This document shows positions 43,936-55,762 of a stretch of DNA of 64,000 nucleotides, piece after piece. Position 1 is the first letter of the stretch, and each line of letters begins with the position of its first letter. The position numbers were made by a program, and so were the translations under genes. Origin of the DNA: Balamuthia mandrillaris (taxonomy: Eukaryota; Discosea; Longamoebia; Balamuthiidae). The stretch covers positions 62,001 to 126,000 of the forward strand of contig JAVKOQ010000059.1 in assembly GCA_031835245.1 (NCBI GenBank), given 5' to 3'. The notes under the pieces were generated by a model. That model made no database searches. It saw only the letters and a program-made list of their open reading frames with translations, and was not told where the DNA came from.

Positions 43936-44514
43936 GCCAGCTGCCGTGGTGGGGGTTGGAGAGCGCGGTTGCAGGTGGTGGCATGAGCAAAGGGTTTTCG
44001 CGATCCCCTTTGAAACACTAGCCGGTGGTAGTGCCTCCCTCCCTTTTCGTTGTCCCGCTGATCATACAAAAAAAAAAGTAGTGAGTTCGTGAAAAAGAGC
44101 TCTTTGTGAGCAGATTTTTTTTGATTCATCAAGAAAAAAGGGAGGTGAGTTTTGCAGCCCCGCCAGCGTGTACAAAAAATAAAGAAAGCCCCAACCCGCG
44201 GCTCCCACCTAGGCGTCCCCCTTTTTGCTGGTTTTCGTCCTTGTGTGGCCCTCCGGAGGCTAGTGTGTGTAGTGTTTCCCCTTTTTTGAAGGAAAAGAAA
44301 GAAAGGAAAAAGAAAATCGAGGGAGAGGGAGCAGGGAGACGAGCAAGGACAGGAGCGAAGAGAAGAGCAAGGACAGGGGAGAGGTGAGGAGCAAGGACAG
44401 GAGCGAGGAGAAGAGACAAAAGAGACGTCATCCCTTGTGCTGTAATCAAGGTCAAGTTCTTCAGGCCAGCAGGGGGGCAAAAACGAAAGAAAGAGAAGAA
44501 AAGAACCAAAAAAT
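43936..44514. other. intergenic, with a short GA-rich imperfect repeat
   Basis: No gene is recognised. At 44342-44412 the unit 'GAGCAAGGACAGG' recurs three times, and 'AGGAGCGA' twice, in purine-rich DNA ahead of the armadillo gene. Confidence 0.5.
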
Positions 44515-44551
44515 AATGGGTAATGGATCGCTGCCTGCTGCTGTGGCTCTA

Positions 44552-44598
<47 letters not shown>

Positions 44599-45824
44599 CT
44601 TGCCGTTTTTGGGGTCTTACTTGGACTTTGTTTTTCTTTTTCAAAAAAACAAACAGAGGTTTCTTCCACATCGACCGGGTTGAAGACGATCCATCCCTCC
44701 ATCGCCAAATTGGTCACGCTTCTAGACAACCCGGACGCCAGCACCCAAGTCAAAGCCCTCAAATCGATCTTTAGCCTCGGTCGCAATGGTACGCTTCACT
44801 CGATCTTTTTCTTTTTGTTAAAAAAATAATAGTAACAAAAAAAACACGAAATGAATAATAATAGCTCGCAACAGAAAACATTTGATGGAGGCGGAGGCTC
44901 ACAAACTCATCCTCAGCAAGTGCGCCAGTCCCAGCGAGGAGGTGAAGGAAAATATCGGCAAAGCATTGTTTTCGTTGGCTGAAGAAGGTTTTTGTTCACT
45001 GCTTCCTGTTTTGCAACGTTCAGTTTTTTTAAACCAGTGTGTGATATTTGATAGAGCCTTATGCTGACCAGATCGGACGTGTTGGCATCGGTTCGTTTCT
45101 TCTCATCTTCTCAGCTTCGCTAGACGCTTTTCTCAGCTTCTCGTTCTCTCTGCTTCTACTTCTCTGCTTCTCTCCTCATTCTCTCGTTCTCTCAGAGCTC
45201 TTTATTCATTTCTTCTTTTCGTTTTTCCTTCATTCTGCACTCTTCTTTCTTGCCTCCTCTACTAAAACTACTATACTGTAACAACGATGAAGTCGAGCTG
45301 TTGAACCTGCTTTCTTCGTCGAATCCCGATACCATCATAAATACCTCCAAGGCATTGCTGCAACTCGGCCGAACGGGTTTCTAGCTTTCTTTCCTCTCTT
45401 TGCTGTTAAAATGCCTTTTATGACTCTCTCCTTTCTTATTTTTATTTTTTTTTGTGGCTTCTATTCAACAGCCCAAAATAGAAACTTGCTTTTGCAGTAC
45501 AACGGGTTGACGAAACTGGTCTCGCTACTCGGACACGAGAACGAATGGGTTAAGCTTCAAGCCACCAAGACTTTAATGACTGTATTCTCCGATGGTATGA
45601 GGGATCTCTTGTCTTTTGCTTTTCTTACTGTTTTTGTCCTGTGTTATGCGTTTTGTTTTCCTTCTTTTCCTGTTTTTGCTTTCTTTTTCTTTTATCCAAT
45701 TGTCTTGTGTCTAACAGGACCAGAACTTGGAAACGAACTCGATGCTCAAACGCTTGGCCATATCTACGTCCACTTTGAGAAGCACATTCTGGAGCAAGGC
45801 GGATTTGATACTTCAAGCTTTTGA
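44515..45824 (+). CDS. armadillo/HEAT-repeat protein, possibly N-myristoylated
   Basis: Six or seven short exons join in phase. Each core exon carries one armadillo-type helix set: IAKLVTLLDNPDASTQVKAL, LILSKCASPSEEVKENIGKA, LLNLLSSSNPDTIINTSKAL, LTKLVSLLGHENEWVKLQAT. They are linked by LGRNARNRKHL / LGRTAQNRNLL at the junctions. The C-terminus is FEKHILEQGGFDTSSF. Such repeats form a right-handed superhelix for protein binding. The most likely first exon reads MGNGSLPAA from ATG 44515, a good N-myristoylation context as in Vac8, but its donor (GTGGCT) is weak and the start is uncertain. One intron begins G|GTTCGT (45091). The partner and pathway are unknown. Confidence 0.65.
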
Positions 45825-46065
45825 ACTCTTGCTCTTATGTTCTCCTTTGACCAATCCACAGATCTGTATTATTAACCAAAGCTTCTCCTTTTTCTCATTC
45901 CATTCTTCCTTCTACCCTCTTCTTTGATAACGCAAAAACCACACGAGCTGCAGAGACTTGTAAAGATGTTGACTTGGGATTTATTTGCATAGACATTGGG
46001 GTGAGTGGCGCCATAACTGACACGGAAGAGGAAGGTTCCAAAGCGTTCCACAGTCACACCATCCA

Positions 46066-46327
46066 TTATCTTCCGAGCTGGGCACTTACTCCAATACCAG
46101 CTCCTCCCAGTTGACCGCTAGCTCCAGTACCAGCTCCAGCACCAGCGCCAGCGCCAGTACCTCCGAGCTGAGCGCTCGCACCAGTTTCAGTGCCTCCCAC
46201 CTGGGCGCCAGCACCAGTTTGGGTTCCGGTACCTCCCTGTTGTTGTTGGGGTTGCTGTTGTTGCTGTTGTGGTTGTTGCTGTGCTTGTGGTTGTTGTTGT
46301 GGTTGTGTTTGTTGCTGTTGCTGCTGC

Positions 46328-46359
<32 letters not shown>

Positions 46360-48286
46360 GTTGAGGAACGAAAGCACTTGAGTGGCGCAGTTGGTGAAGA
46401 AGATTCTCACTTGTTCCTGCAATGGTTGCTGTTGTTGCTGACCTCCCATCAGGGCTGTAAGTTCAGGCGGCTGCGTGATGAAGAAGGCGGTGATCAACTG
46501 CTGTTCTTGCTGTTGCCTTTTTCCGATGCTTGCTCCGAAGCCTGCGCCATTGTCACCGCCTCCAAGGCCAGCTTGGAAACCTGCTCCAGCGCCTCCAGCT
46601 CCAGCTTGAAAGCCTGCTCCAGTGCCTCCGATGCCAGCTCCGGCTCCAACTCCAGTTCCTCCAGCCCCAACTTGGGCACCTGTTCCAGCTCCGCCAAGAC
46701 CCGCTTGGAAACCGGCGCCAGTTTGTTGCTGACCCGTTTGTTGTGGTTGCTGTTGTTGTTGTTGTGGTTGTTGCTGTGCTTGTTGTGGCTGTTGTTGGCC
46801 AGCTTGCTGGGGTTGTTGTTGCTGTTGTCCAGCTTGTTGTTGCATTTGTTGTTGCTGACCAGCTTGTTGTGGTTGTTGTTGTTGCTGCAGGAGCTGTTCT
46901 TGCCCTGCACTCATCAAGATCTGTTGGACGTCCTCCTGAGAGATGCCGGCCCAGTCGCGCCTCTCGTAGGGGTTGAGCACGAAGGGCGAAACGGCCTGCT
47001 GACCGCCCACGCCTCTCACTTGCACGGCCACAGGGAAAGGAGCAGCGGCGGCCGTGTGCCAGAAGGCCATGCCCACCTCGCCTTGGCTGACGTCTTGAGG
47101 AGGAAGCTCCGCGCGTTCGTAGAGGAGGGCCAGAGGCAGGTTGATGGATTGCTGCATGCCGGTCGGCTGGTAGGGAGCTTGGAAGGCGGCCACCAAGTTA
47201 TCCATCGCGGACATCATGGTTTGTTGCTGCTGTTGCTGTGGTTGTTGCTGTTGAATCTGCTGACCGATGGACAGCGGCTGTTGTTGCTGCTGTTGTCCTT
47301 GGACTTGGATGCGGTGAGAGACGACCAAGTAGTGCACGTACTGGTTGCCTTGTTGCTGCCTCTGCTGAGGCAACTGCACAGAGACTCCCAAGCCGCCTCC
47401 TGTTCCTTGTTGACCTCCTCCTCCGACACCAGCGCCAGTTTCAGTTCCGGCTCCCGTGCCTCCGATCTGAGCACCGGTTTCAGTTGTTCCAAGTTGAATG
47501 CCCGCTCCGGTTCCTTGTTGGGCGCCAGTTCCGGTTTGTTGCTGACCAGCTTGTTGTGGTTGCTGCTGCTGTTGTTCTGTTCCGGTTGGTTGCTGACCCA
47601 TTTGTTGTGGTTGTGGTTGTTGTTGTTGTTGTGGCTGTTGTTGCTGCTGCTGTTGTTGTTCTGTTCCGGTTGGTTGCTGACCCATTTGTTGTGGTGGTGC
47701 TTGTCCCATAAGGTCAAAGTTGACCAACGCGGTGAAAGCAGGACATTGGCCTTGCTGCTGCAGCTGCTGCAGTCCCATTTGTTGGCCGCCAGCTCCGGTT
47801 CCTTGTTGGGCGCCAGTTCCGGTTTGTTGCTGACCCATTTGTTGTGGTTGTTGTTGTTGTTGCGGTTGTTGCTGTTGTTGTTGTTGTTGTGTGTTGTGGT
47901 TGTGGTTGTTGTTGTTGTTGCTGCTGCTGCTGCTGCTGCATTTGCTGCTGTTGTTGTCGAGTGAAGATGCTAACCGGCACTTCGGAGTTCATCTCGGTAC
48001 CGCAGGGCACGTCGTTGATCACGCGGCACTCCTCTGGCTGCAGGCCCACAACGCTCTGGCCCCCAACGTCCATGTCGAGCACCAGGTCAACCGCCAGCGC
48101 GTTCACCACGATCACTTGGCAGGTTTGTTGTTGCTCCTGCTGCTGTTGTTGAAGCTGTTGAAGCTGCTGCGGTTGTTGCTGTTGTTCAGCAGATGGAGTG
48201 GACGTGAGCCCTTGCTGCATTTGGACCTGAGCAAAGCTCGAGGTGACCAGAATGGCCACCGAGAAGAGAGCGAAGAACGTGTGCAT
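46066..48286 (-). CDS. secreted Gln/Gly/Thr-rich repetitive protein with a frame break
   Basis: The ATG ending at 48286 begins a signal peptide (MHTFFALFSVAILVTSSFAQ). It is followed by Q-runs and a conserved-looking segment (CQVIVVNALAVDLVLDMD, GLQPEECRVINDVPCGTEMN). About 115 codons in, within a CAG/CAA/CCA run near 47870, the open frame changes. From there a 590-codon frame alternates QQQQPQQ runs and GTGAQVGGTGAG-type repeats with four non-repetitive islands (for example FTALVNFDLMG; YVHYLVVSHRIQVQG; MSAMDNLVAAFQAPYQPTGM; ITAFFITQPPELTALMG). The break may be real, an assembly error in the repeat, or a small unseen intron. The islands look like a repeated beta-rich domain in a Gln-rich matrix, suggesting an extracellular or cyst-wall protein. 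The C-terminus is also unsure (see the finding at 45872-46115). Confidence 0.65.
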
Positions 48287-48769
48287 CGAAACGGATGTGA
48301 GGTTTGTGTTCTCGTTTGTGTGCTGTTCTCGTTTGTGTTGTTTTGTCGTTTGTGCGGCGAATGAAGTGATGATGAACGGAACAGCAGAAGCAAACTATTT
48401 AAATGGTTTGGTGGACGGGACGGGAGCTTCATATGTTTACGGATTGGCGGGAGCACATCACAAGTTCGAACAAGAAGAGGACAAGAACAGAGCAAACACA
48501 CCGGAAAGAGACAGAAGAGACAATACCATTGGCTTCATTATAAGCATATGAGACGACTTTTCAGTTTCCCTTTGCCAGTCTTTCATCTTTCTGTCAGTTT
48601 TATTTTTTCTTCAATACCATTCTCTCATTCGCTGCTTTGCATCCATCCTTTACTTTAAGCACCATCCAAAAGTTTCAAGCAAAAAAATAAAATAAATAAA
48701 AACAGAAAGAAAGGATGGAAAAACCAAAGAAAAAAAAAAAACAAAAACAAATTTCACTATATTACTTTC

Positions 48770-48797
48770 GAGACGACATGAAATTCAATGTCGTCTT
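48770..48797. promoter_or_regulatory. palindromic GACGACAT/ATGTCGTC element
   Basis: AGACGACATGAAATTCAATG followed by TCGTCT is a near-perfect inverted repeat made of two TGACGACA-type half-sites facing each other. It lies about 80-110 bp upstream of the LRR gene start at 48879. GGGACGTCACGAG follows at 48837. Confidence 0.55.
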
Positions 48798-48878
48798 AGA
48801 AAATTGACCATTCTTCGCGTCGTCGTGATTGGTCACGGGACGTCACGAGTTTTAGCGTAGCGAAAGAGTAGCGAGAAG

Positions 48879-51648
48879 ATGGGAGGAAGCTCCTTGCAAA
48901 AGGCTTGCATGGCGTGGATCGAGAAGAACCTCGACCTGGTGGAGGACCTCGGCATGCTGCCCGCAGAGCTGCTGGAGAACCTCATCCACTACATGATGCG
49001 CATCCGCAAGAAAGGCTCCCGGCGGTTGAGCGAGCACAACGCCGCCAAGCTGCTGCGCCACCGCACCTTGGCTCACGTGGACCTGGACGGCTTCTGGCTG
49101 ACCGACCTGCCCTTCCAAAACGTAGAGCTCCCTAACCTCCGTTCTCTCCAGTTGAAAGGGTACCTCGCTGCTACCTTTTTTTAAAAAAAAAAACAGTTGA
49201 TCGATCTTCTGTTCATTTTTAAACGGACGAAAGAACGCTGCATGTAGGGGATGCGTCCATGCAAATGGTGGCGGCGCGCTGCACTGCGTTGATGGACCTC
49301 AACATGAAGGGTAATGCTCTGTCGGACCTGGCCTTGGAAGCCTTGGCTGCTGGTTGTCCGCTCTTGCAGGTTTGACCTTCCTCTTCTTTGTTTCCTTTGT
49401 TTGCTGTTCTCTCTGTTTTCCCCTTTTCTCTTGTTCTCTCTCTCTCTCTCTCGTTCTCTTTCTTCTCTCTCTTATTCTCTCTTCTATCTTCTCTTGTGCT
49501 CCTTCCTTTCTCTTGTTCTCTCTTGCTCTCTTTCTCATGCTATCATTTCTCCCTTTTATTCTCTCGTTTGCTCTTCTCTTGTCTCTAACTCAGTTGCTAA
49601 ACAAAGAGAATCAAAGTCCAAAGCGGAAACAAGCAGAACGTCATCACTGACAAAGGTGTCAGCTTTCTTCTAAAAGGCTGCACCCAACTGCGAATGCTCA
49701 AACTGTACAGATGCCAAGAAGTTGATGCAGAAGCGGAACTGCTGGAAGCTCTCTCCGTTCATGCCAACAACTTGCAGATATTCTCTCTTGCTGGGAGCAA
49801 ACGCGCGGATCATCGGCTACTATTGGCGTTGAGCTCTTTACCGCGTCTTCAGTCATTGAAACTTAGCAAATGTAGTCGTCTCGTTATTGTTGAGACACAA
49901 AAACAAGAAGAAAGAGAAGAAGGGGTTGACGAAGAACGACGAACAGAAGGGAAGCAACAAACAAACGAAGTGGAGAAAGACAAAGAAAGGGAAAAAGAGG
50001 AGGACTTAGATAAAGACCAGACAACTTATTTTCCATCTTTGAAGATACTAAAGCTAGTGGATTGTGATAAGGTTTCATCTCTACGATTCCTTCTTGATAC
50101 GTCTTGCTTGAAGACAACACCAGCTGCTGCTAAATCTGCTTCTCCTTGTTCATCTTCATGTTCTTCTTCTTCTCTCACTATTGCTTTCGCTTCTGCTCTT
50201 TCTCCTCCTGCTGCCATAACAACGGCGATAATCAAACCAACAGAACCGAAGAACAATACGAAAAGCTTTCCGTCGCTTCGTCATATTTCTATAACTCGTT
50301 GCAACGGTATCAATGACGCAGCTCTTCTCCAAATCTTAACCTGGCTTCAACAACACTTAGTCTTTGCAAACAAAGAAGAAAAAGGCATCCTGGAACTAAA
50401 CGGCCTCAAAAGCATCACCAACAAATCCATCGATCCTCTTCTCGGCTCTTTCTCCACTTTTCTTTTCAACAACGAAAACAAAGAAGCACATGGCAATGAA
50501 GAAAACAAAAGAAGAATGAAAAATCTAAACATGACAGATCTTATTGTCAGCAAATGCCGAAGATTGCAGCAGTTGAACGCAGCTTTACCGACTTCACTTA
50601 CAAAGTTGGATCTCAGTTTCACAAAGCTCTCTTCCCTTCCCTTCTTGTTTCTCCACGAACAAAACTTTCACGGTGTCCACTTCTTCTTGAAACGTGCTGC
50701 TTCTTCCGTTAACCACCAAGATGACGAAGGAGAAGATACGCAAACAACAGCACCAACAAAGCAAACAGAAGAAGAAGACAAAAGGAAGAGAGAAGAAGAA
50801 CTTCGGCATCAATTTCCATTCTTATCCTTTTCTCCAACTGCTTCTCATCCTTTTATCATCTACTCTCATCTGCTCGACATCAACCTTTCGATGACTTCCA
50901 TCAACAACCCCTCTCTCTGTTGCCTCATCGCCAAATGTCCGAACGTGGAGCGTCTCTTTTTGGAGGATTGTAACGAATTGACGGACTTTGGGGTGGACTT
51001 TATCACGCCGAATCTTTCTCGCCTAAGAAAACTCAGCTTGAGGAAGTGCTATCGCATTCGATGTCCTGTTATTTGTTCGGAAAGTCTTAGTTTTTTGGGT
51101 ACAGTTCTTTTTTTTTTTCTTTCGTATGCTTTCTTTCGTTTTTCTCTTTTCTCTTTCTCCATATTTTCTTCTTCTGAATAGACTTTCACACAACAACATC
51201 AGACGTGGGATGGAGCTACATAAAAGCACCCACCATTCATTGCCCCAATCTCACCACATTGGATATATCCGCATGCGGCTGTTCTCCCCTCGTTTCCTGG
51301 ATGCAAGCCTTTGACTCTGCGTTCCTCTCCACAATGCAAGGCTGCCCCCGCCTTCGTTCTCTCTGGTTCACCGGGCCTTCCACCATCTCTGCTTCCACGC
51401 TTCGAACTTTCTTCTCTGCTTCTTCCTCATCTTCTTCATTAGAGTTGAGGGCGGTAAACTTTTCAGGGTTAACCGTTTTGGATGAGGAATTGTTGGAGAA
51501 CATCCTTTGGAGCTGCCCCAAGTTGAGCCGGTTCTTGTTGGACGATGCCTCAGGCGAGGTTTCGAAGGAGTTCATGGACTCGCTTCAGGCTCGCTATCCT
51601 TCCGTCATTCTTCGGTTCTTGCAAGCCCACTCGGCGCGCTCCTCGTGA
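48879..51648 (+). CDS. leucine-rich-repeat protein (AMN1/F-box-LRR-like)
   Basis: Four or five exons begin at ATG 48879 (MGGSSLQKACMAWIEKNLDL). An N-terminal helical segment resembling an F-box or Skp1-contact region (EDLGMLPAELLENLIHYMMR) precedes Cys-containing LRRs of the type C-x2-L-x2-L-x-L-x2-C: CTALMDLNMKGNALSDLALE, CTQLRMLKLYRCQEVD, FPSLRHISITRCNGINDAAL, CPNVERLFLEDCNELTDFGV, LRKLSLRKCYRIRC and CPNLTTLDISACG. Several low-complexity charged loops interrupt the repeats. This is the class used in SCF substrate adaptors and in AMN1. The C-terminus is LQAHSARSS. A palindromic TGACGACA element sits upstream. Confidence 0.82.
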
Positions 51649-51970
51649 CAACTGCTCTTCGCTTTTGCCGCAACCATGAATCCGTGTCGACACGATGAAT
51701 ATTCGTGATAATTCTTGAAAATTTTGCTATTTTGTCAATTATTTCATCGGGTTTGATGAAAGAGATGCAGAAAATTCAAATATTTAATAACCGCAGCGAA
51801 AACTTTTCCCTTAATAATGCTAAATTAGATTCGTTTCTCGATAATTGTTGCTCACCCTATCCACAAAGCGGAATAATAATTAAGCGTGCTCCATTCACCC
51901 TATCAAAAAAAAAAATATCGGAGAATAGACAAAAGTTACGAAAGAAAGAAAGTTTTGCAATAACAAGGAC

Positions 51971-53944
51971 ATGATGGAGGCTCCTCTATCTTCTCCTTCT
52001 CCTTCTTCCTCTGACTCCGAAGCCGCTGCCTCTTCTTCTTCTTCCTCCTCGAAAAACCAACAGGAAGAAGAGAGAGAGCCAAGGGACTCTGAAGAAGAAG
52101 AAGAAAACGAAAGAGAGATTTTCAGAGCGAAAAAAAAGAACAAGAAGAAGAAAAAACAGCAGCAGCCACCACAAACCACAACCAAAGCGGCGAGTCGAAG
52201 CTTTGACTACGGCGCGCGAAGCTATCAACGAGGAGGTGGGGAGGAGGAAGAGGAGGAGGGCCAACGTTGGCTTCATGGACAGAGGAGATCGGCGATGCAC
52301 CGACGCAGCCTGCAGGTGGAGGAGGAGGAGGAGGAGGAGGAAGAAACGGTGGGAGAGAGCTTTCGGCGGAGGAACCATGGCAAAAGATGGTCCGCTGGTC
52401 ACCACCGTGACAGTCGTTTCTATGAAGGGAGAGAAGAAGAAGAAGGACCCGGTAAGTTGCTTTTCTGCTTCTCTCGTCTCTCTTCTCTGCTTCTCTCCTC
52501 TCTTCTCTCCTCTCTTCTCTGCTTCTCTGCTTCTCGGCTCCTCTCTCTTCTATGCTTCTCTTAGTTTTTACAAAGACGTAAACTTACGAAAATAATAAAA
52601 CCGTAAAGGACCTGGCACAACTCTGTTTGGAATAAAACCGTGGAACAACATTCGAGCCTCCTCTTCCTCTTTTAGTGAACCGACCACCAGCTCTTCGGGT
52701 TCGTTTTTTTGTCTCTTTCGTCATATCTCTCCTCTCTCGTTCTCCCTCTCCTCATTTTGTTCTTTGCTTCGTATCAAACAAACAAACAAACCAACGAATT
52801 AGACTCGTTGGTAATGGTGAGCAATGTGGCATGGTTGTTGGTGTTTGGATGGATGGCGAGCGGAGCCTACTTCCTTATCGGCGCTTTTCTCTTTTGTACG
52901 GTTGTGGCTCGGCCGTATGCCTATCTCTGTTTTGACCTCGCTCGTTACTATCTCTGGCCCTTTGGAAAATACATTCTCGTATGTCCTTTCCTCCCATCAT
53001 TCTTTCTTTATTTCTGGTTGTTAACCACAAATGCAGAGACGTTCACAAAGGACTTCAGCAACTTCGATCCGCCCTTTAGTAGCTCATCACAACACTGAGG
53101 GAAACGACGAGGATGACGATGAAGCAAGTTTAAGAGAGGAAGCCTCTTATTTGGTGGGATCGGACGCCTCGTCGACTTCAAAGAAAACCAACAACAATGA
53201 CTACAGAAGCTTTGCTTATTCTGCCTATGTATCTTCTGGCTTTCCTTTCTCCGTTCTTCTTTCCTCCTTGTTCTTCTCCTAAACTTACTTTATTCCTTTT
53301 ATTTGAATTAACAGACAGGACCAAGCGATCAACTCACAAGCTACAGAACCAAACCTTCATATCCAAAAGCAGCCACTGTTCTTTGGTATATTTTTGGTTA
53401 GTTTTTCCTCTTTACGTATTCGTCCTTCCTTTTTGTTTGCTCGCTCTCATGCATGCAATTATCACCATACGCAGTTCCCTTGCTTGCATTGATGCACATC
53501 GTGACTATGTGTATATGTTGGATGATCGTTGTATTTATTCCGATGGCCAAGGTTCTTTTATTTTAACTATTGCCTATTTTTTGTCCAGTGGCTGACCCTT
53601 TCCCTGCTATTCTTCTTTTTAGCTGAACAAGAACGCAATCATGTTGCTCTTTCAAAACCCACTGGACACCAGAGTGAGCGACTCTCCCTCCGGTAACATC
53701 GTTATGTGCACCTACCAAGCCGGCTCCTATCGCTATTATAAGTACAATGCCATCGGCTTCAACGTCATTCTCCTCAACTTGCTCTCCTTTGTGGTCATCT
53801 CTTTGATAGTGGGCTACGTGCTGCCTCACCGCATGCAGCCTAGCCCCATCATCCTGTTCTGCACTTCGATCCTGTCTATTATCCCATTGGCTTATTATAT
53901 CGGCATGGCGGTCGCTAGGTTCGTTCATTTCATTGTTTAAAAAT

Positions 53945-53987
<43 letters not shown>

Positions 53988-54338
53988 CTCATGATGGTAT
54001 GGAATAATGAGCTAACCAAACAATAACATAGTATCGCCGCTCAAACCAACTTTGCGATAGGAGCGATGCTGAACGCGATGTTTGGGGTAAGCATAGAGAT
54101 TATACTTTATGGAATGGCCATCATGGAAGGTGGCCTCACTGATCTGATCCAAGCTGGAGTGTTGGGTTTGTCCCATTTCCATTTTCTTTGCCTTCTCGTT
54201 TTCTTTACTGTATACGTTTGAACATATTTGACAACTATTTTTTTTATAGGTTCGTTGCTTGGCGATCTTTTGCTTCTTCCTGGACTTTCAATGGTACTGC
54301 TTCTCTCTTTCTTTCTCTCGCTCTCACTCTCGCTCTCG

Positions 54339-54383
<45 letters not shown>

Positions 54384-55715
54384 CATTTCTGTTTGTTCAT
54401 CTTCTGTATTATAGATAGCCGGTGGCATAAAGTACAAAGAACAAAAGTTCAGTCCTGCTGCAGCTGGCGTTAGCAGCGTTCTTCTTATTATTTCTGTTAT
54501 TGGTACCTCTCTCGCTCTCTCTCTACTTGTCTCTACTAATATACCAACAAACAAACCAGGTGTGTTCACTCCGACAATCTTTTGGGGAATATCAGGAGAG
54601 TTTGCTTTTGACTGTAATGACTGTGAACCTATGAACGCGACTAAAGCGGACTCGCCGCTAACCTGTCGAAGTTGCGTATTCCTGAAGGTGGATTACGGTA
54701 AAAGTGAAGATTACCTTGATCGTGCACGGTATTGTTCTCGCTGTCTGCACTTCCTTCGTAGAAGTTTCTTTGTTTAACTTTTTACCCCTGGTAAAAAGGC
54801 CGTTAATGTATACTTGTGCTGCTGTTTTGCCGATTGCTTACTTGGTTGGATTGTTGTTCACGCTGAAGACTCACAGCTTTCTCTTCGACAACGTGAACGA
54901 AGAGGAGGGAGGGCACGACAATCCGGGGTGGTCTAAGCTCAAAGCGATTGCCATTTTGCTCTGCTCCGTCACTTTGTTTGCTCTCATCTCCGAGAAAGCA
55001 ATAGAGGTTTGTTTTTTTTTCTGTCTCTTTAGCTTAAAAAAAAAGTTTGTTTATTCACTTTTCATCGCTGTGGGCAAACAACAGGCGATAGAACCAGCCC
55101 TAGAGTCGTTGGGAATAGAACAAATATTCGCTGGTATAACGATTATGGCGTTGGTGCCCAGTACCGCTGAGGTTAGTGTTGAACGTGCCTCGTTCATTCT
55201 TTCCACCATCCATGCTCATTCTCTATTGTGATATCATCTTCTATCAGTACGTTAATGCGATTGGCTTTGCATTGAAAAACAACGTTGCTCTTTCTCTGGA
55301 AATTGGTGCCACTAGCGCCGTTCAGGTATATCTTTCTCTCTTCTCCTGTCCTCTCGTTTGCTCATTCTCCTCTCAAAAACAAAATAGATTGCTCTGATAA
55401 TGGTTCCAGTTTTGGTTGGCTTTTCTGGATTGGTGCCTTTCTCCCCTTCTTCCCTCCTTCTTATCTTTTCCCCCTTTTTTAACTTTCTTATCCTCCACAA
55501 TAAAGTACCACCATGGCTCGCCGGACAACTCGATGACGCTGATCTTCCCTTCATTCGCCTTCTTCGCTATCATAATGAGCGTCCTCATCATCAACTACAT
55601 CTCCATCGAAGGCAAGGCAAACTACTTCAAGGGCGTCGCTTTGGTCGTTTGTTACGTTCTCTTCATCGCTGCGTTCTATTTCACGTCTGTTCGTGGAAGT
55701 CACGTTCGTCACTGA
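51971..55715 (+). CDS. CAX-family cation/proton exchanger with an N-terminal YccF-like membrane module
   Basis: More than ten exons run from ATG 51971 (MMEAPLSSPSPSSSDSE). Of the three open frames across exon 1 only this one joins the next exon in phase (G|GTAAGT to GACCTGG, giving GPGPGTTLFGIKPWNNIRA). The N-terminus is Ser-rich, acidic and Lys-rich. A membrane module (VAWLLVFGWMASGAYFLIGA, DLARYYLWPFGKYI) matches the YccF-type domain found in fungal Vnx1-like exchangers. The exchanger core has the two alpha-repeats: FAIGAMLNAMFGVSIEIILY and VPSTAEYVNAIGFALKNNVA then LEIGATSAVQIALIMVPVLV. Each repeat holds the conserved Glu. It would exchange vacuolar protons for Ca2+ or Na+/K+. A loop with two CxxC motifs (AFDCNDCEPMN, LTCRSCVFLKVDYG) is unusual. 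One donor is G|GTTCGT (52699). Confidence 0.85.
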
Positions 55716-55762
55716 AACGTTAAGTTTTCTTTTGCAAGTTATAAAATATTTAATATTTTTTG

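Noticed and set aside
46111-47964. 617-codon Leu-rich open frame on the + strand
   Set aside because: It is the reverse complement of the CAG/CAA repeats of the Gln-rich minus-strand gene. CTG/TTG runs read as poly-Leu by necessity, and no splice or start context supports it.
52203-52595. Arg-rich frame (MTTAREAINEE..) as exon 1 of the exchanger
   Set aside because: Spliced at the GTAAGT donor it meets a stop within nine codons of the next exon, whereas the frame from 51971 joins in phase and continues into the membrane module.
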